Of a stretch of 64,000 bases of DNA, positions 52,067-64,000 are shown piece after piece (position 1 is the first letter of the stretch; every line of letters starts with the position of its first letter). Under the pieces are notes generated by a model that worked only from the letters and a program-made list of their open reading frames with translations, ran no database searches and had not been told where the DNA came from. The position numbers and the translations under genes are program-made. Source of the stretch: an uncultured Acidimicrobiales bacterium (lineage in GTDB: Bacteria; Actinomycetota; Acidimicrobiia; Acidimicrobiales; SHLQ01); NCBI GenBank assembly GCA_938015295.1, contig CALLQB010000059.1:1-64000 (forward strand), written 5' to 3'.

Positions 52067-52615
52067 CGATTTATCCTCGGGATACGTTGTGGAGAAACAA
52101 GAACATCCGGGTGCATTGCCGGAGGGTGGATCAGTTAAGAAAACTGACGTCCAACTGCTGCTGCGTTGATTGTCTCTCGCGAGGCGCTCAGGTTACCTGC
52201 GCCTCGTCAGATACAGATCAGTACACGCTACGGCTCTACGGCTCAAGAGGCAACTGGGGCGCAAAGATACTTGTGGACAACCAAAAATCAAACGACGTTT
52301 CGTCGAACAGACCCATTGTTGTAAAACCGGCTCTGAACTGGTGAAATAGCGATTGATTCGCGCGCCTTGTGCAGGCATCACGAGGTAATGCTACGGTCGC
52401 CAAGCTGCACCATCCACCTCTTGGCATTCCGCCCCTGCTATCGCCACTGGCGTCTTGGTGTCGCTACCCGTTTATCTTTTGCAAGCTTCCCCACGAGTTA
52501 CCCAGCTATCAATCATCGTTTTCACCCATCCGAACAGATTGCCCACACCTTTTCTCGCCTTTGTCCACACCTGTGAATGGCGGTGTGGACAACTCACTCT
52601 CGCAAGCACCTCTTC
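52067..52615. other. rpmH-dnaA intergenic region, candidate oriC with DnaA boxes
   Basis: This 549-bp gene-free stretch holds three perfect actinobacterial-type boxes: TGTGGACAA (52272-52280), TTGTCCACA (52561-52569) and TGTGGACAA (52584-52592). Near matches are TGTGGAGAA (52088-52096) and TTGCCCACA (52539-52547). The last two perfect boxes face each other across the alternative dnaA start at 52577. The region includes the dnaA and rpmH promoters. No strongly A/T-rich unwinding element is obvious. Confidence 0.6.
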
Positions 52616-54148
52616 ATGCCCCACGATCCACATGCAGACCACTCCGACCCGGCAATTCTTTGGCATTCCATCGCTACGCAGATGCGCACACAGGTCTCCG
52701 AAGCCGTGTGGTCAACAACTTTTGCCGATATCAGCTTTATCGACCTGACCGACGACAACCTCCGACTCGCGGTACCGAGTTCATGGGTCAAGGATCGACT
52801 CGAAGGAAAATTTCTGGGAATTGTGCAGTCCGCTGTCGAAGAAAACAGCGATGCACCGCTCAGCCTTCGCATCGAGGTTCGCACGCAAACCTTCGACGAC
52901 GCCCCCGAGTCCGACCCTCAAAAGCACGACCTTCAACAGCACGACCTTCAACAGCAAGGCGTACAGGACCCCGGACCCCTTTCGACCGGAGCAGCGGCAC
53001 CCACCAGCTACAACCCGAGCGATATCGCCGAAATTGACCTGACGAAGCGGTCGCCCGAAGTCACGTTGACGCCAAGCCTCGCCGCCAGCCCAGCGACCAC
53101 AAACGACCCCGCAACCGGGTTACCACGATCGCACCCCTTCACGTTCGACGATTTTGTTATTGGGCAAAGCAACCGTTTCGCACACGCTGCGGCTCTCGCC
53201 GTAGCCGAACGCCCTGCGCTGGCCTACAACCCGCTCTTTATTTATGGCGACGCCGGCCTGGGCAAAACCCACCTGCTTCGCGCCATCGCAAATTATGTTG
53301 GCGACCATTACGCCCACTACAGCGTGCGCTACGTGTCGTCCGAGGAATTCCTCAACGACTTCGTCGAAGCTATTCGTCTCAGCACGTTGCCCGAGTTTAA
53401 ACGTCGCTATCGCGAGGTTGACCTGTTACTGGTCGACGATATTCAGTTCATTGAAGGCAAGGAAGGCTTCCAAGAAGAGTTCTTCCATACGTTCAACACC
53501 CTTCATCAGGGCCAACGCCAGATCGTGGTGTCGTCGGACCGACCGCCCGATTCGATCCCCACCCTCGAAGACCGTCTGCGAAGCCGGTTCAAAATGGGTC
53601 TCATCACCGACATTCAGCCCCCCGACCTCGAAACACGGCTCGCTATTTTGCGCCAGAAGGGTCTAAGCAGTGAGGCCCGCAACCTCCCTGATGACGTTTT
53701 GCAATTCATTGCGATCAACATCAAGGAAAACATCCGCGAGCTTGAGGGCGCCCTCATCCGAGTTACCGCATACGCAAACCTTACGAACCAAGAACTCACC
53801 GTGGCCTTGGCCGAGAAGGTTCTTGGCGACACTCTCTCCGACCGCCAACCTCACCAGATAACACCCGACCTCATCCTCACCCGCACCTCAGAGATGTTCT
53901 CGTTGAGTATCGAGGAGATAACCGGCGGTAGTCGCCGACGCCCGCTGGTGACCGCACGTCAGGTCGCTATGTACGTCATGCGAGAGCTCACCGACCTTTC
54001 TTATCCAGCCATTGCGCGTGAGTTTGGCGGGCGTGACCACACAACAGTGATCTACGCCGTTGAAAAAATTGGCAACCTCATGGCCGAGCGTCAGCAGATC
54101 TTCGACCAAGTCACTGAACTCATCGCCCGGATCAAGAGCAGCGACTGA
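52616..54148 (+). CDS. dnaA: Chromosomal replication initiator DnaA
   Basis: I prefer ATG 52616 (510 residues) over ATG 52577 because two DnaA boxes cover the earlier start; neither has a good Shine-Dalgarno. Domain I is [20 protein letters not shown]; a variable domain II contains a 15-bp tandem duplication encoding [11 protein letters not shown]. The AAA+ domain has [20 protein letters not shown] (Walker A), [20 protein letters not shown] (Walker B) and the sensor regions. The DNA-binding domain IV carries [20 protein letters not shown] and the [16 protein letters not shown] signature that contacts DnaA boxes. Confidence 0.96.
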   Translation: MPHDPHADHSDPAILWHSIATQMRTQVSEAVWSTTFADISFIDLTDDNLRLAVPSSWVKDRLEGKFLGIVQSAVEENSDAPLSLRIEVRTQTFDDAPESDPQKHDLQQHDLQQQGVQDPGPLSTGAAAPTSYNPSDIAEIDLTKRSPEVTLTPSLAASPATTNDPATGLPRSHPFTFDDFVIGQSNRFAHAAALAVAERPALAYNPLFIYGDAGLGKTHLLRAIANYVGDHYAHYSVRYVSSEEFLNDFVEAIRLSTLPEFKRRYREVDLLLVDDIQFIEGKEGFQEEFFHTFNTLHQGQRQIVVSSDRPPDSIPTLEDRLRSRFKMGLITDIQPPDLETRLAILRQKGLSSEARNLPDDVLQFIAINIKENIRELEGALIRVTAYANLTNQELTVALAEKVLGDTLSDRQPHQITPDLILTRTSEMFSLSIEEITGGSRRRPLVTARQVAMYVMRELTDLSYPAIAREFGGRDHTTVIYAVEKIGNLMAERQQIFDQVTELIARIKSSD

Positions 54149-54391
54149 TGGTACTGTTTTCCACAATTTCGCCCACAGCCTGTGGGGAAATCGCGCCGCG
54201 AGCTGTGATTTCCTGTGCATCATTGTCCCATCGCGTCACACCCCGCTACCAGACTGTGGACACCTGGGGATGGCACGCGAATAACAAAACCCAATCTGAG
54301 CAGGGGTTACGCGACGTCATCCCCAATTCACAGGCCCTACTGCTTACTACTGCTAATCACGTAAAACTCTCCTTGTGAAAGAAATAGACCA
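54149..54391. other. dnaA-dnaN intergenic region, alternative oriC candidate
   Basis: The 243-bp gap contains TTTTCCACA (54157-54165), TGTGGGGAA (54181-54189) and TGTGGACAC (54255-54263), each 7-8 of 9 matches to DnaA boxes, but no perfect box. In many Actinomycetota oriC lies here, so it cannot be excluded. The dnaN promoter and Shine-Dalgarno (GAAAG) are at its end. Confidence 0.5.
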
Positions 54392-55486
54392 ATGAAGTTT
54401 CGATGCGAACGCGCCGATCTCGAGAAAGTTCTCGGCACTGCTGGACGAGCAGTTACCACCCGCGGTGGAGCTCTTCCCGTTCTTGCCGGCATCCATCTCG
54501 AACTCGTCGGCGACCAATTGCGCGCTACCGGTACCGACCTTGACCTGACTATCAGCGTCACCGCGGTTGTCGGCGGCGAAGAAGACGGCACAGCCGTGCT
54601 TCCCTCAAAGCTGGCAAATGACATCGTCAAGGCGGTGCCACCCGGCAAGATCGAGGTGAACATCGAAGGCGACGAAGCACACATCACCGCCGCACGATCT
54701 GAGTTCTCTCTTCGTGTTATTCCCGCCGACGAGTTCCCTCGTATGCCAGAAGCCCCCGATTCGGCAGTCGAGCTCGATGCAGCGGCTTTCCGCGACGCGC
54801 TCAAACAGGTGGTCAAAGCGGCGTCGTCTGATGATTCACGACCCATTCTCACCGGTGTCCTCATGGCAGCTGAAGAAGACGGACTTCGTTTGGTATCGAC
54901 CGACTCCTACCGGTTGTCGGTACGAGACCTACCTGGCACGTCGGTGCTTTCGGGCGACGAGAGCGTGTTGGTACCGAGTCGTTCACTCAACGAACTAGCA
55001 AAGGTGCTCGACGGCGACGAAACCCTCACGCTGCGGCTCGGCGAACGCGATGCTGCTTTTGAGATTGGTGAAGTTCGAGTATCTACCCGCCTTATCGAAG
55101 GTGATTTCCCGAACTATCGCGGCCTCATTCCGCAAGCGCAGCCGAACACCCTGGTGGTGAACCGAGCTGAACTGCTTGAAGCGGTGCGCCGTGTTCGCCT
55201 TCTTGCCCAAGAAGCCACACCTGTGCGCCTCATCATGAAATCCGACGGCCTTGAGTTGGTGGCCGTCACCCAGGATGTTGGTCAGGCCCACGAGTCAATC
55301 GACGCCCGCTACGACGGCGAAGAACTGACGGTGGCCTTCAATCCCGAGTACCTCCTTGACGGCCTTGAGGTCACCAGCGGCGATGAGGTCTCTCTCGAGA
55401 CGGTCGATGCGTTGAAGCCAGCCGTTCTTCGCTCGAGCGATAACCCAGATTTCTTGTACCTGTTGATGCCCGTTCGCGTTTCTTAG
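54392..55486 (+). CDS. dnaN: DNA polymerase III subunit beta (sliding clamp)
   Basis: The 364-residue protein has three clamp domains: MKFRCERADLEKVLGTAGRA with RGGALPVLAGIHLEL, a middle domain starting AAFRDALKQVVKAASSDDSR with PILTGVLMAAEEDGLRLVST, and a third ending NPDFLYLLMPVRVS, the conserved C-terminal M-P-V/M-R motif. It forms a dimeric ring that tethers polymerases to DNA. Nothing is unusual. It is followed by recF after 40 bp. Confidence 0.97.
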   Translation: MKFRCERADLEKVLGTAGRAVTTRGGALPVLAGIHLELVGDQLRATGTDLDLTISVTAVVGGEEDGTAVLPSKLANDIVKAVPPGKIEVNIEGDEAHITAARSEFSLRVIPADEFPRMPEAPDSAVELDAAAFRDALKQVVKAASSDDSRPILTGVLMAAEEDGLRLVSTDSYRLSVRDLPGTSVLSGDESVLVPSRSLNELAKVLDGDETLTLRLGERDAAFEIGEVRVSTRLIEGDFPNYRGLIPQAQPNTLVVNRAELLEAVRRVRLLAQEATPVRLIMKSDGLELVAVTQDVGQAHESIDARYDGEELTVAFNPEYLLDGLEVTSGDEVSLETVDALKPAVLRSSDNPDFLYLLMPVRVS

Positions 55487-55526
55487 AAACCGGTGACCAC
55501 GTGAACCTTGCAAACATGGCAGCACC

Positions 55527-56612
55527 GTGAGGTTGCGGCAGCTGTGGGTGCAGAATTTCCGTGGGTATGCGTCGATCGACATCGAGTTTCCCGAAGGCCT
55601 CACCGCGGTCATCGGGAGAAACGGTCACGGGAAAACGAATCTGGCTGAATCTATTGGTTGGCTGGCGTCGCTGAAATCGTTCCGTGGAGCGCCCACAGCT
55701 GCTCTGCTGCGGACCGATGCCGAAGCTGCGATTGTGCGTGGCGATATCGACAGTGCTGGTCGTGAGGTGCTGATCGAAACCGAAATACCGCGCCAGGGCC
55801 GCGTGCGAGCGCAGGTCAATCGACAACGTTTGACGCGTTCGCGCGATCTGCTGGGCCTGTTTCGGGTCTCGGTGTTTTCGCCGGAAGATCTCAACCTAGT
55901 CAAGGGAAGCCCGGGCGAACGGCGGACCTATATCGACGATGTCTTGGTTGACCTGCATCTTCGCAACGACAAATTACAAGGCGATGTCGACCGTATTCTC
56001 AAGCAACGCAACGCGCTGCTTCGAGGAGCCGGTGGACGCCTTACCCAGGATGTGCAGCTCACACTTGATGTTTGGGATGCGAAGCTCACGACCTCAGGTG
56101 AAGCATTAGCCAAGGCGCGGTGCGAGGCGCTCGATTTGTTGGTGCCCGCGCTAACTCGCGCGTACGACGACGTCGCTCGTGAGCCCGCAGAGGTGCACGC
56201 GACGTACCGGTCCGAATGGCAGGACGTTGGGTTAGCCGAAGCGCTTCTGGCGGCCCGTAAGGACGATCTGCGTCGAGGCGTCACCACGACCGGCCCACAC
56301 CGCGACGACATCGAGTTGTTGTTAAACGGCTTGTCTTCACGCACCCATGCGTCGCAGGGCGAACAACGGTCGGTCGCACTGGCGTTGCGCCTCGCTGCTC
56401 ACGAGGCGGTCACCGAGGTCACCGGTTCGCCGCCCGTGCTGTTGCTCGATGATGTCTTTTCCGAACTCGATCCTTACCGCAGCGCTGCGTTGGTCGAGTA
56501 CCTCCCGAAGGGGCAGGCGGTTTTGACCTCGGCTTCTGGCCTCCCTCCGGGTGCCGAACCCGAACTCACCATCGAAGTCGTCGAGCACACGCTGCGGCCA
56601 AAACCTCGATGA
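55527..56612 (+). CDS. recF: DNA replication and repair protein RecF
   Basis: The 361-residue protein starts at GTG 55527. It is an SMC-like ATPase: LWVQNFRGYASIDIEFPEG, Walker A VIGRNGHGKTNLAESIGWLA, FSPEDLNLVKGSPGERRTYI, signature GLSSRTHASQGEQRSVALAL and Walker B PPVLLLDDVFSELDPYR. It helps load RecA onto gaps with RecO and RecR. Its TGA overlaps the dciA ATG (ATGA). Order and size are standard. Confidence 0.96.
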   Translation: MRLRQLWVQNFRGYASIDIEFPEGLTAVIGRNGHGKTNLAESIGWLASLKSFRGAPTAALLRTDAEAAIVRGDIDSAGREVLIETEIPRQGRVRAQVNRQRLTRSRDLLGLFRVSVFSPEDLNLVKGSPGERRTYIDDVLVDLHLRNDKLQGDVDRILKQRNALLRGAGGRLTQDVQLTLDVWDAKLTTSGEALAKARCEALDLLVPALTRAYDDVAREPAEVHATYRSEWQDVGLAEALLAARKDDLRRGVTTTGPHRDDIELLLNGLSSRTHASQGEQRSVALALRLAAHEAVTEVTGSPPVLLLDDVFSELDPYRSAALVEYLPKGQAVLTSASGLPPGAEPELTIEVVEHTLRPKPR

Positions 56613-56902
56613 GTACCGAACCGCGGCCGTTGGCCGGAAGTCTCGAGCGGCTCCTGAATCACCTGGGCGCACCCAAGGCTCGCACGGTTGTCGATGTGTT
56701 CGATCGCTGGCCAGAGCTCGTCGGCGCCGAAATAGCGAAACATACCAAGCCGGTCTCGTTTGCCGATAACCGTTTAGTGATCGCCGCGAGCGATGCTGCC
56801 TGGGCGTCACAGTTGCGTTGGGCCGAGACGGAACTACTAGTCCGACTCGCGCAAACATTGGGCGACGGCGAGGTACAGTCGCTCGATATCCGTATCGAGT
56901 AG
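56609..56902 (+). CDS. dciA: DciA (DUF721) replicative helicase operator
   Basis: The 97-residue protein matches the KH-like DUF721 domain: LERLLNHLGAPKARTVVDVF, RWPELVGAEIAKHTKPVSFA, DNRLVIAASDAAWASQLRWA and a terminal strand. DUF721 proteins were renamed DciA because they load or stabilise DnaB at replication forks in bacteria that lack DnaC/DnaI. It overlaps recF by 4 bp and precedes gyrB, exactly as in mycobacteria. Its client DnaB is encoded at 26302. Confidence 0.93.
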   Translation: MSTEPRPLAGSLERLLNHLGAPKARTVVDVFDRWPELVGAEIAKHTKPVSFADNRLVIAASDAAWASQLRWAETELLVRLAQTLGDGEVQSLDIRIE

Positions 56903-57015
56903 GTCTGAATCGCGCGTCAAAAATCGACCGCATAACGTCACGGAACACCGATGTGAGGACTCTTCGGAGAATTGCTTACAAAAGTGCAGGTCAGAGGTGC
57001 TGTAGTGGACTCGGA

Positions 57016-57033
57016 GTGACACGAACATGTCAC
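57016..57033. promoter_or_regulatory. Inverted repeat upstream of gyrB
   Basis: GTGACA and TGTCAC flank CGAACA, making an 18-bp dyad 122 bp before the gyrB start. It could be an operator or a leader hairpin. The rest of the 252-bp dciA-gyrB gap shows no gene. Confidence 0.4.
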
Positions 57034-57124
57034 GGTCAGCTGGTACAATTGTAGGTACCTCATTTAGATGTTTTTGTCCCTCGCTTCCTGGCGGTTTTCA
57101 TACGCTGCGAAGACCTGGAGATGA

Positions 57125-61746
<4,622 letters not shown>

Positions 61747-61762
61747 CCCCTCACAACACTTT

Positions 61763-61804
61763 CCCCAACGACCACAGCTGACGTTCAGTCAGCGTTCTTT
61801 GGGG
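61763..61804 (+). terminator. Nested hairpin terminator after gyrA
   Basis: GCTGAC (61777-61782) pairs with GTCAGC (61788-61793) around GTTCA, and an outer CCCCAA/TTGGGG stem (61763-61768/61799-61804) encloses it. GTTCTTT follows the inner stem. Confidence 0.65.
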
Positions 61805-61811
61805 ACCCATC

Positions 61812-62165
61812 GTGTACGTGTTGTTCCGAGTATTCCGCTGTCGCTCTCGAAGCGACAGCGGCCAAGCCAGTCTTGCCGTCGTCCTACTCCTGGTGGCGTG
61901 TACAACCTTCGCGCTGCTGTCGGTAGCAGTAGCCGAGGTGCTTATCGATAGGGCACAGGCACAAACGGCCGCCGACGCGGCCGCGCTTGTCGGCGTTGTT
62001 GAAGGTCGCGAGGCGGCACGAACCTATGCCCAACTCAACGGCGCCAACCTGATCGACTTTGCTGCACACGGCACACGTGTTTCGGTGACGGTTCGACGTG
62101 GTCGGGTGCAAGCAACCGCCGTGGCCGAACGTCGCACCCGCCTCGTTTGGCCCGGCGAACCGTGA
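61812..62165 (+). CDS. TadE/TadG-like pilus assembly protein
   Basis: The 117-residue protein from GTG 61812 has the pseudopilin-like N terminus SDSGQASLAVVLLLVACTTF (a GQA-type start of a hydrophobic helix), then RAQAQTAADAAALVGVVEGR, the classical TadE/G signature of Q-x-A-A-D-A-A-A-L-A. A short extracytoplasmic domain follows. Such proteins assist Flp/Tad pilus assembly or secretion. No other tad gene is next to it, so it may be an orphan or part of a dispersed set. Confidence 0.7.
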   Translation: MYVLFRVFRCRSRSDSGQASLAVVLLLVACTTFALLSVAVAEVLIDRAQAQTAADAAALVGVVEGREAARTYAQLNGANLIDFAAHGTRVSVTVRRGRVQATAVAERRTRLVWPGEP

Positions 62166-62201
62166 TTGAACCATTGACCGCGTCGGCACGTCGAACCCGT
62201 G

Positions 62202-63053
62202 ATGGCCCCAACACAAGGAAGTCTGGACCATGACAGTGATCCCGGGGTGCAAGATGCCTACACTGTCTCAGTGTCCCCTCAATCTGACTCGTCTGAACTC
62301 GACCCGTCTGATGTCTCGAACGAGACTGTTCAGACTGCGGTAATTACCGACGATATGACCGACTTCGACTCGACTGATGCTGAGTATCTTGACGACGCTG
62401 GCGAGACCGACGTGTCCGCCACCGATGTTTCTGGTGCCGATGAAACGGCAAACGCCGATGCGGTCGACGACGTGCAAGACGTAGCGCTTGTAGAAGAAGA
62501 TATAGCGCCGACCATGGCGCCCGCCGCTGCAGAACCATACCTTCCGCCCGACCTTGTTGAGCCGGTAGTTCCGGTTGCAGCGCCGCTTCCCGCCAACAAG
62601 ACCCCGAGTCCGACATGGCGTGACCGTCGTGCAGCAAGTCGCCTTCGAGCTCGCAAGGTTCGCCGTTTGGTTCGCCACATCGAACCATGGTCGATGCTCA
62701 AGATTTCGCTCTTGTTCTACTTCTGTTTGTGGATCATCCTTTTGGTTGCCGGCGTTTTGCTCTGGGGTGCCGCCGTCAACTCCGGCACCGTCGACAACAT
62801 CGAGAACTTCATTCGAGAACTCTTCGCGCTCGACACGTTTGAATTTGATGCAGACAAAATCTTCCGCTCCAGTGCCCTTGGTGGCCTGGTCATGGTGGTT
62901 GCTGCCACCGGATTCAACGTGCTGTTGGCCGTGCTCTTCAACCTGATTAGCGACCTTACGGGTGGCGTGCGCATCACTGTTGTCGAAGAAGAATCGGCGC
63001 GAATGTTCGCTCGCCCAGTCAAGCGCACCCGCAAGGAACGCAAAGCGCAATAA
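62202..63053 (+). CDS. DUF3566 transmembrane protein
   Basis: I use ATG 62202; GTG 62199 is directly before. The 283-residue protein has about 145 residues of an acidic, Asp/Thr/Val-rich disordered N terminus, then VRRLVRHIEPWSMLKISLLF, an about 135-residue DUF3566 domain with two membrane helices (FYFCLWIILLVAGVLLWGAA and LVMVVAATGFNVLLAVLFNL) and NLISDLTGGVRITVVEEE. The gene is found downstream of gyrA in most Actinomycetota; its function is unknown, though envelope or division roles have been suggested. It precedes tRNA-Ile as usual. Confidence 0.9.
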   Translation: MAPTQGSLDHDSDPGVQDAYTVSVSPQSDSSELDPSDVSNETVQTAVITDDMTDFDSTDAEYLDDAGETDVSATDVSGADETANADAVDDVQDVALVEEDIAPTMAPAAAEPYLPPDLVEPVVPVAAPLPANKTPSPTWRDRRAASRLRARKVRRLVRHIEPWSMLKISLLFYFCLWIILLVAGVLLWGAAVNSGTVDNIENFIRELFALDTFEFDADKIFRSSALGGLVMVVAATGFNVLLAVLFNLISDLTGGVRITVVEEESARMFARPVKRTRKERKAQ

Positions 63054-63110
63054 TTCCTTCGTCGCCCGGGGTAGCAACACCGGCTAGACAACGATACCTT
63101 TGCATCTTCC

Positions 63111-63184
<74 letters not shown>

Positions 63185-63210
63185 CGTCGTTCGCTTCGCT
63201 CACTTACGGA

Positions 63211-63227
63211 GTTTGGCTTCGCCAAAC
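63211..63227. terminator. Hairpin downstream of tRNA-Ile
   Basis: GTTTGGC and GCCAAAC are perfect 7-bp arms around TTC, 27 bp after the tRNA. No T-run follows, so it is a possible terminator only. Confidence 0.5.
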
Positions 63228-63365
63228 ATCCACTGTGGCGGAGCGTTCTGCGTTTTGTCTGTCGCTGTTTGGATGCTTTCACCCTCCTGTGCGTTTCGGT
63301 GTTGATTGCTGCAATCTCACTGTGAGTAACAGATCTTTGGGTGATCGCCGGTACCTTTGCGGCTT

Positions 63366-64000
63366 ATGAGCTTGATGGTTGTTCCGCAGGGTGAATATAC
63401 GCTTTTGCGGTATCCGCTTCGGCCGAAGGAACAATTGCGGGCGTGGGACGCGGCTGACGAATATCTCCTCGGTGCCGTCGCAGGTACCGCTGGTCGCGAA
63501 GGAGACCCACTCGACCTCCGCGGTCGCACGCTACTTCTCAACGATGCCTTTGGTGCGTTGTCGGTGCCGTTGGCCGATCAGCGACCGACCATGGTCAGCG
63601 ACTCGGCGAACGCTATTGCTGCGGCGCTGCAAAATCTGGCAAACAACCGACCTGACTACAAGCTTGAGACGCGGGCGAGCACCGACGACCTGCCATTCCC
63701 GGTTGACGTGGTCTTGCTCAAGGTACCGAAGTCCTTAACGTTGCTCGAGCATCAACTCCGACAGGTTCGCGAAGTAGCGCACCTCGAAACAGTGGTCATT
63801 GCGTCCGGAATGGCACGTCATATCCATACCTCAACGCTTGAACTTTTCGGACAGATCCTCGGACCAACTTCCACGTCGCTGGCGAAAAAGAAGGCGCGGC
63901 TCATCTTTCCTACGCTGGACCTCGACTTGGATCCGGGGCCACCGGTGTGGCCACAGACGTTCAACCTCGACGATGGCATGACTGTGCATTGCGAACCAGG
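63366..64000 (+). CDS. RsmC/RlmG-like class I methyltransferase, N-terminal part
   Basis: The frame starts at ATG 63366 (MSLMVVPQGEYTLLRYPLRP) and stays open to the window end, so it is absent from the ORF track. The 211 residues seen resemble the N-terminal, non-catalytic domain of the RsmC/RlmG family: LRAWDAADEYLLGAVAG, LLLNDAFGALSVPLADQRPT, VVLLKVPKSLTLLEHQLRQV and VIASGMARHIHTSTLELFG. These enzymes methylate guanine N2 in 16S or 23S rRNA. The SAM-binding half would follow beyond 64000, so the activity is inferred from the half present. The start has no strong Shine-Dalgarno. Confidence 0.8.
   Translation, partial: MSLMVVPQGEYTLLRYPLRPKEQLRAWDAADEYLLGAVAGTAGREGDPLDLRGRTLLLNDAFGALSVPLADQRPTMVSDSANAIAAALQNLANNRPDYKLETRASTDDLPFPVDVVLLKVPKSLTLLEHQLRQVREVAHLETVVIASGMARHIHTSTLELFGQILGPTSTSLAKKKARLIFPTLDLDLDPGPPVWPQTFNLDDGMTVHCEP

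Noticed and set aside
57016-57033. LexA/SOS box
   Set aside because: It contains CGAACA but not the second half-site, so the actinobacterial SOS consensus is not met.

Overview
The window looks like a chromosomal segment of an Actinomycetota bacterium, most likely a member of Acidimicrobiia. This is inferred from gene order and families; no rRNA is present. The actinobacterial origin neighbourhood is almost intact at 43.4-63.2 kb: trxB, trxA, cwlM, parB, parA, two parS sites, rsmG, khpB (jag), yidC, yidD, rnpA, rpmH, dnaA, dnaN, recF, dciA, gyrB, gyrA, a DUF3566 membrane protein and tRNA-Ile(GAT). A DUF5318 protein, a CwlM-type pseudo-amidase and frequent GTG/TTG starts agree with this.

Layout. 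0-5 kb is accessory: a partial unknown ORF, a 3' tRNA-Gly remnant flanked by a direct repeat and followed by stacked inverted repeats (probable integration scar), a methyltransferase-like/DUF2071-like pair, and two secreted proteins. 5-16.5 kb carries a ferric-reductase-like flavocytochrome, a YqeY protein, an HD-GYP protein, a carboxymuconolactone-decarboxylase-like redox protein, a response regulator and a histidine kinase around a coiled-coil gene, a thioredoxin-fold lipoprotein, a pseudo-rhomboid, a SnoaL-like protein, a thioredoxin and an SDR. 16.5-22.2 kb is an NAD-type formate dehydrogenase operon ending in a gcvT-like gene. 22.4-27.7 kb holds an SDR, ung, a possible structured RNA, an acetyltransferase, a methyltransferase and dnaB. 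28.1-29.9 kb is rpsF-ssb-rpsR-rplI. 30.3-39.6 kb is mixed metabolism (panB, aldo/keto reductase, DUF5318, tRNA nucleotidyltransferase, HDAC-like deacetylase, GNAT, DegV). 39.6-43.4 kb encodes a receptor Ser/Thr kinase, an ECF sigma factor and its probable membrane anti-sigma factor. 43.4 kb to the end is the origin block plus a TadE/G-like protein and a partial methyltransferase.

The most notable result is a set of three genes, each interrupted by a single in-frame TGA exactly where a redox-active Cys or Sec belongs. They are the formate dehydrogenase catalytic subunit (CNRT-U-H), a thioredoxin-fold lipoprotein (APH-U-PTC) and a CMD/AhpD-like protein (QCLT-U-LG). Two of them have a bacterial SECIS-like hairpin at the right distance after the TGA. 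The ORF track breaks all three. Together they indicate a selenocysteine-decoding organism with at least one selenoprotein of little-described type. No sel genes lie in the window, so decoding machinery must be sought elsewhere in the genome.

Other points of interest are a formate dehydrogenase whose Fe-S/Mo-Fe4S4 module is a separate downstream polypeptide, a multi-stem RNA candidate at 24.1-24.3 kb, DnaA-box clusters upstream of both dnaA and dnaB, and an S18 protein with a long acidic tail.
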